From positions 1 through 51,056 of the forward strand of contig SLSW01000066.1 in assembly GCA_007130245.1 (NCBI GenBank): DNA of 51,056 nucleotides. The letters run 5' to 3'. The DNA comes from Micromonosporaceae bacterium (GTDB lineage: Bacteria > Actinomycetota > Actinomycetes > Mycobacteriales > Micromonosporaceae). Positions within the stretch are counted from its first letter, which is position 1. The number at the start of each line of letters is the position of its first letter. Below the pieces are notes generated by a model. The model was given only the letters and a program-made list of their open reading frames with translations. It made no database searches and was not told where the DNA came from. The position numbers and the translations under genes are program-made. Below, in pieces: positions 49,541 through 51,056 of the stretch.

Positions 49541-51056
49541 TGAACTTCTTCGACCGCCAGCGCAGGGTGCAGCGGTTGTCGTGGTGGATGGTGCTGCTGT
49601 TCCTGGTCGCCGTTCTCGGCATCATCGCCACGGTCAACCTGGTCATCCTGTTCTTCTTCGGCGGCGGACGGACCACCGACGAGATCGTGGCGATGCTGGT
49701 GGTCACCAGCATCGTGGTGGCAGGGGTGATCGGGCTGTCGTCGCTGTTCCGGATGATGAGCCTGCGCAGCGGCGGCGGCGGCCACGTGGCGCGCTCGCTG
49801 GGCGCGGTGCCGGTGCCGCAGGACACCACCGACCCGCAGCTGCGACGGTTTCGCAACGTGGTGGAGGAGGTGGCCATCGCCTCCGGTGCGCCGGTGCCGG
49901 AGCTGTACGTGATGGAGGGCGAGGCCGGCATCAACGCGTTCGCGGCCGGCTGGTCGCCGTCGGACGCGGCGGTGGCGGTGACCCGCGGTGCGCTGGAGCG
50001 GCTGAACCGCGACGAGCTGCAGGGTGTGATCGCCCACGAGTTCAGCCACGTGGTCAACGGCGACATGCGCCTCAATATCCGCCTGATGGGGCTGGTGTTC
50101 GGCATCCTGGTGCTGGCCCTGATCGGCCGTACGCTGCTCCTCGTGCGCGGCGGCGGGCGCAACCCGCTGCCGCTGATCGGTATCGCGCTGCTGGTGGTCG
50201 GCTTCGTCGGCATCTTCATCGGGCGCATCATCAAGGCCGCCGTCAGCCGCCAGCGGGAATACCTGGCCGACGCCTCCGCCGTGCAGTTCACCCGCCAGAC
50301 CGAGGGCCTGACCGGGGCGCTGAAGAAGATCGGCGGCCTGCCGACCGGCTCCAACCTGCGCAACGCCAAGGCCGAGGACGTCAGCCACATGCTGTTCGGC
50401 TCCGGCAAGGGCTTCGCGGGCATGTTCGCCACCCACCCCCCGCTGGTCAAGCGCATCCAGGCGCTGGACCCGACCTTCAACCCCGGCGAGCTCGACCAGC
50501 TCGCCCGCCGCTGGTCGGCCGACCCGCCGTCCGGGCTGGCCGAGGACCGCGCGATGGGGCTGACCGGCGGTCGCGGCTCGCTGCCGGCGGCGGACACCAG
50601 CGTCACCGCCGCGCCCGCGGAGGTGGCGGCGCACGTGGGCGCCCCTCCCTCGGACGCGTACCAGCACGCCGGCACCATCCTCGAACAGATCCCGGAGGAT
50701 CTGCGCGACCGGGCACACCGCGACGACACGGTGGTCCCGCTGGTGTTCGGGCTGCTGCTGTCGGCCCAGCAGGAGGTACGGGTGAACCAGCACGCGGTGC
50801 TGGCGCAGCGGCACGGGCAGCAGGTCGCCGATGCCGCCTGGCGGGAGGCGAACCAGCTGGCGTCGCTGCACCCGATGCTGCGCCTGCCGCTGGCCGAGGT
50901 GGCGTTCCCGGCGCTGCGACACCGCTCCGCCGGTGAGCAGGAGACCATCATGGGCAGCGTCAACGCCCTGATCCAGGCCGACGGCCGGCTCAGCGTCTCG
51001 GAGTACTGCCTGTCGCGGCTGCTGCACGAGGAGCTGTACGAGGCGGCGAACCGGCG
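49540..51056 (+). CDS. M48 family (HtpX-like) zinc metallopeptidase with long C-terminal extension, truncated by window edge
   Basis: Frame from ATG 49540 (ATGA overlap with lemA): MNFFDRQRRVQRLSWWMVLLFLVAVLGIIATVNLVILFFFGGG...GVIAHEFSHVVNGDMRLN...REYLADASAVQFTR...HPPLVKRIQALDP; open to the window end. Confidence 0.92.
   Translation, partial: MNFFDRQRRVQRLSWWMVLLFLVAVLGIIATVNLVILFFFGGGRTTDEIVAMLVVTSIVVAGVIGLSSLFRMMSLRSGGGGHVARSLGAVPVPQDTTDPQLRRFRNVVEEVAIASGAPVPELYVMEGEAGINAFAAGWSPSDAAVAVTRGALERLNRDELQGVIAHEFSHVVNGDMRLNIRLMGLVFGILVLALIGRTLLLVRGGGRNPLPLIGIALLVVGFVGIFIGRIIKAAVSRQREYLADASAVQFTRQTEGLTGALKKIGGLPTGSNLRNAKAEDVSHMLFGSGKGFAGMFATHPPLVKRIQALDPTFNPGELDQLARRWSADPPSGLAEDRAMGLTGGRGSLPAADTSVTAAPAEVAAHVGAPPSDAYQHAGTILEQIPEDLRDRAHRDDTVVPLVFGLLLSAQQEVRVNQHAVLAQRHGQQVADAAWREANQLASLHPMLRLPLAEVAFPALRHRSAGEQETIMGSVNALIQADGRLSVSEYCLSRLLHEELYEAANR

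Noticed and set aside
49398-51027. 521- and 536-aa minus-strand ORFs opposite lemA/M48 peptidase
   Set aside because: Antisense to a continuous plus-strand M48 reading frame with HEFSHVVNGD.

Overview
The window comes from a high-GC actinobacterial chromosome. Its gene content and repeat style suggest Micromonosporaceae or a relative, but that is inference. The left third is conserved housekeeping: rapZ-yvcK-whiA-gap-pgk-tpiA, with uvrC, a Rieske protein, uvrA and rsgA upstream. The middle holds small metabolic genes: an MBL hydrolase, an orphan RelE-like toxin, a nitrilase-family protein, a beta-carbonic anhydrase preceded by a 23-codon Cys-ended leader-type sORF, a methyltransferase, DUF429, GNAT, and a convergent citrate synthase pair of which one is HTH-fused. 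The most notable block is about 23.9-42.1 kb. It is an expanded iniBAC-like locus with a LuxR/ATPase regulator, an acidic divergent protein, IniB-like 1, two dynamin-like GTPases (IniA/IniC-like), a membrane-anchored Hsp70-like ATPase with a four-Cys exported domain, and a second IniB-like/Hsp70-like pair. A Crp regulator plus membrane adenylate cyclase, and a divergent exported protein/DUF6529-like/Rieske operon, follow. I also found a perfect inverted repeat (TGCGTA-N4-TACGCA) shared by the iniB2 and redox-operon promoters at matched spacing, strong hairpins after both iniB genes, four near-palindromic repeats (GTYGATCTAGGGATTGTTCACGTG) plus one diverged relative, a probable yybP-ykoY-type leader upstream of terC, and a frameshifted HTH gene. 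The right end holds typA, a tyrosine phosphatase, terC, an alpha/beta hydrolase, lemA and a truncated M48 peptidase. All calls come from reading the sequence and ORF translations; no database search was run.
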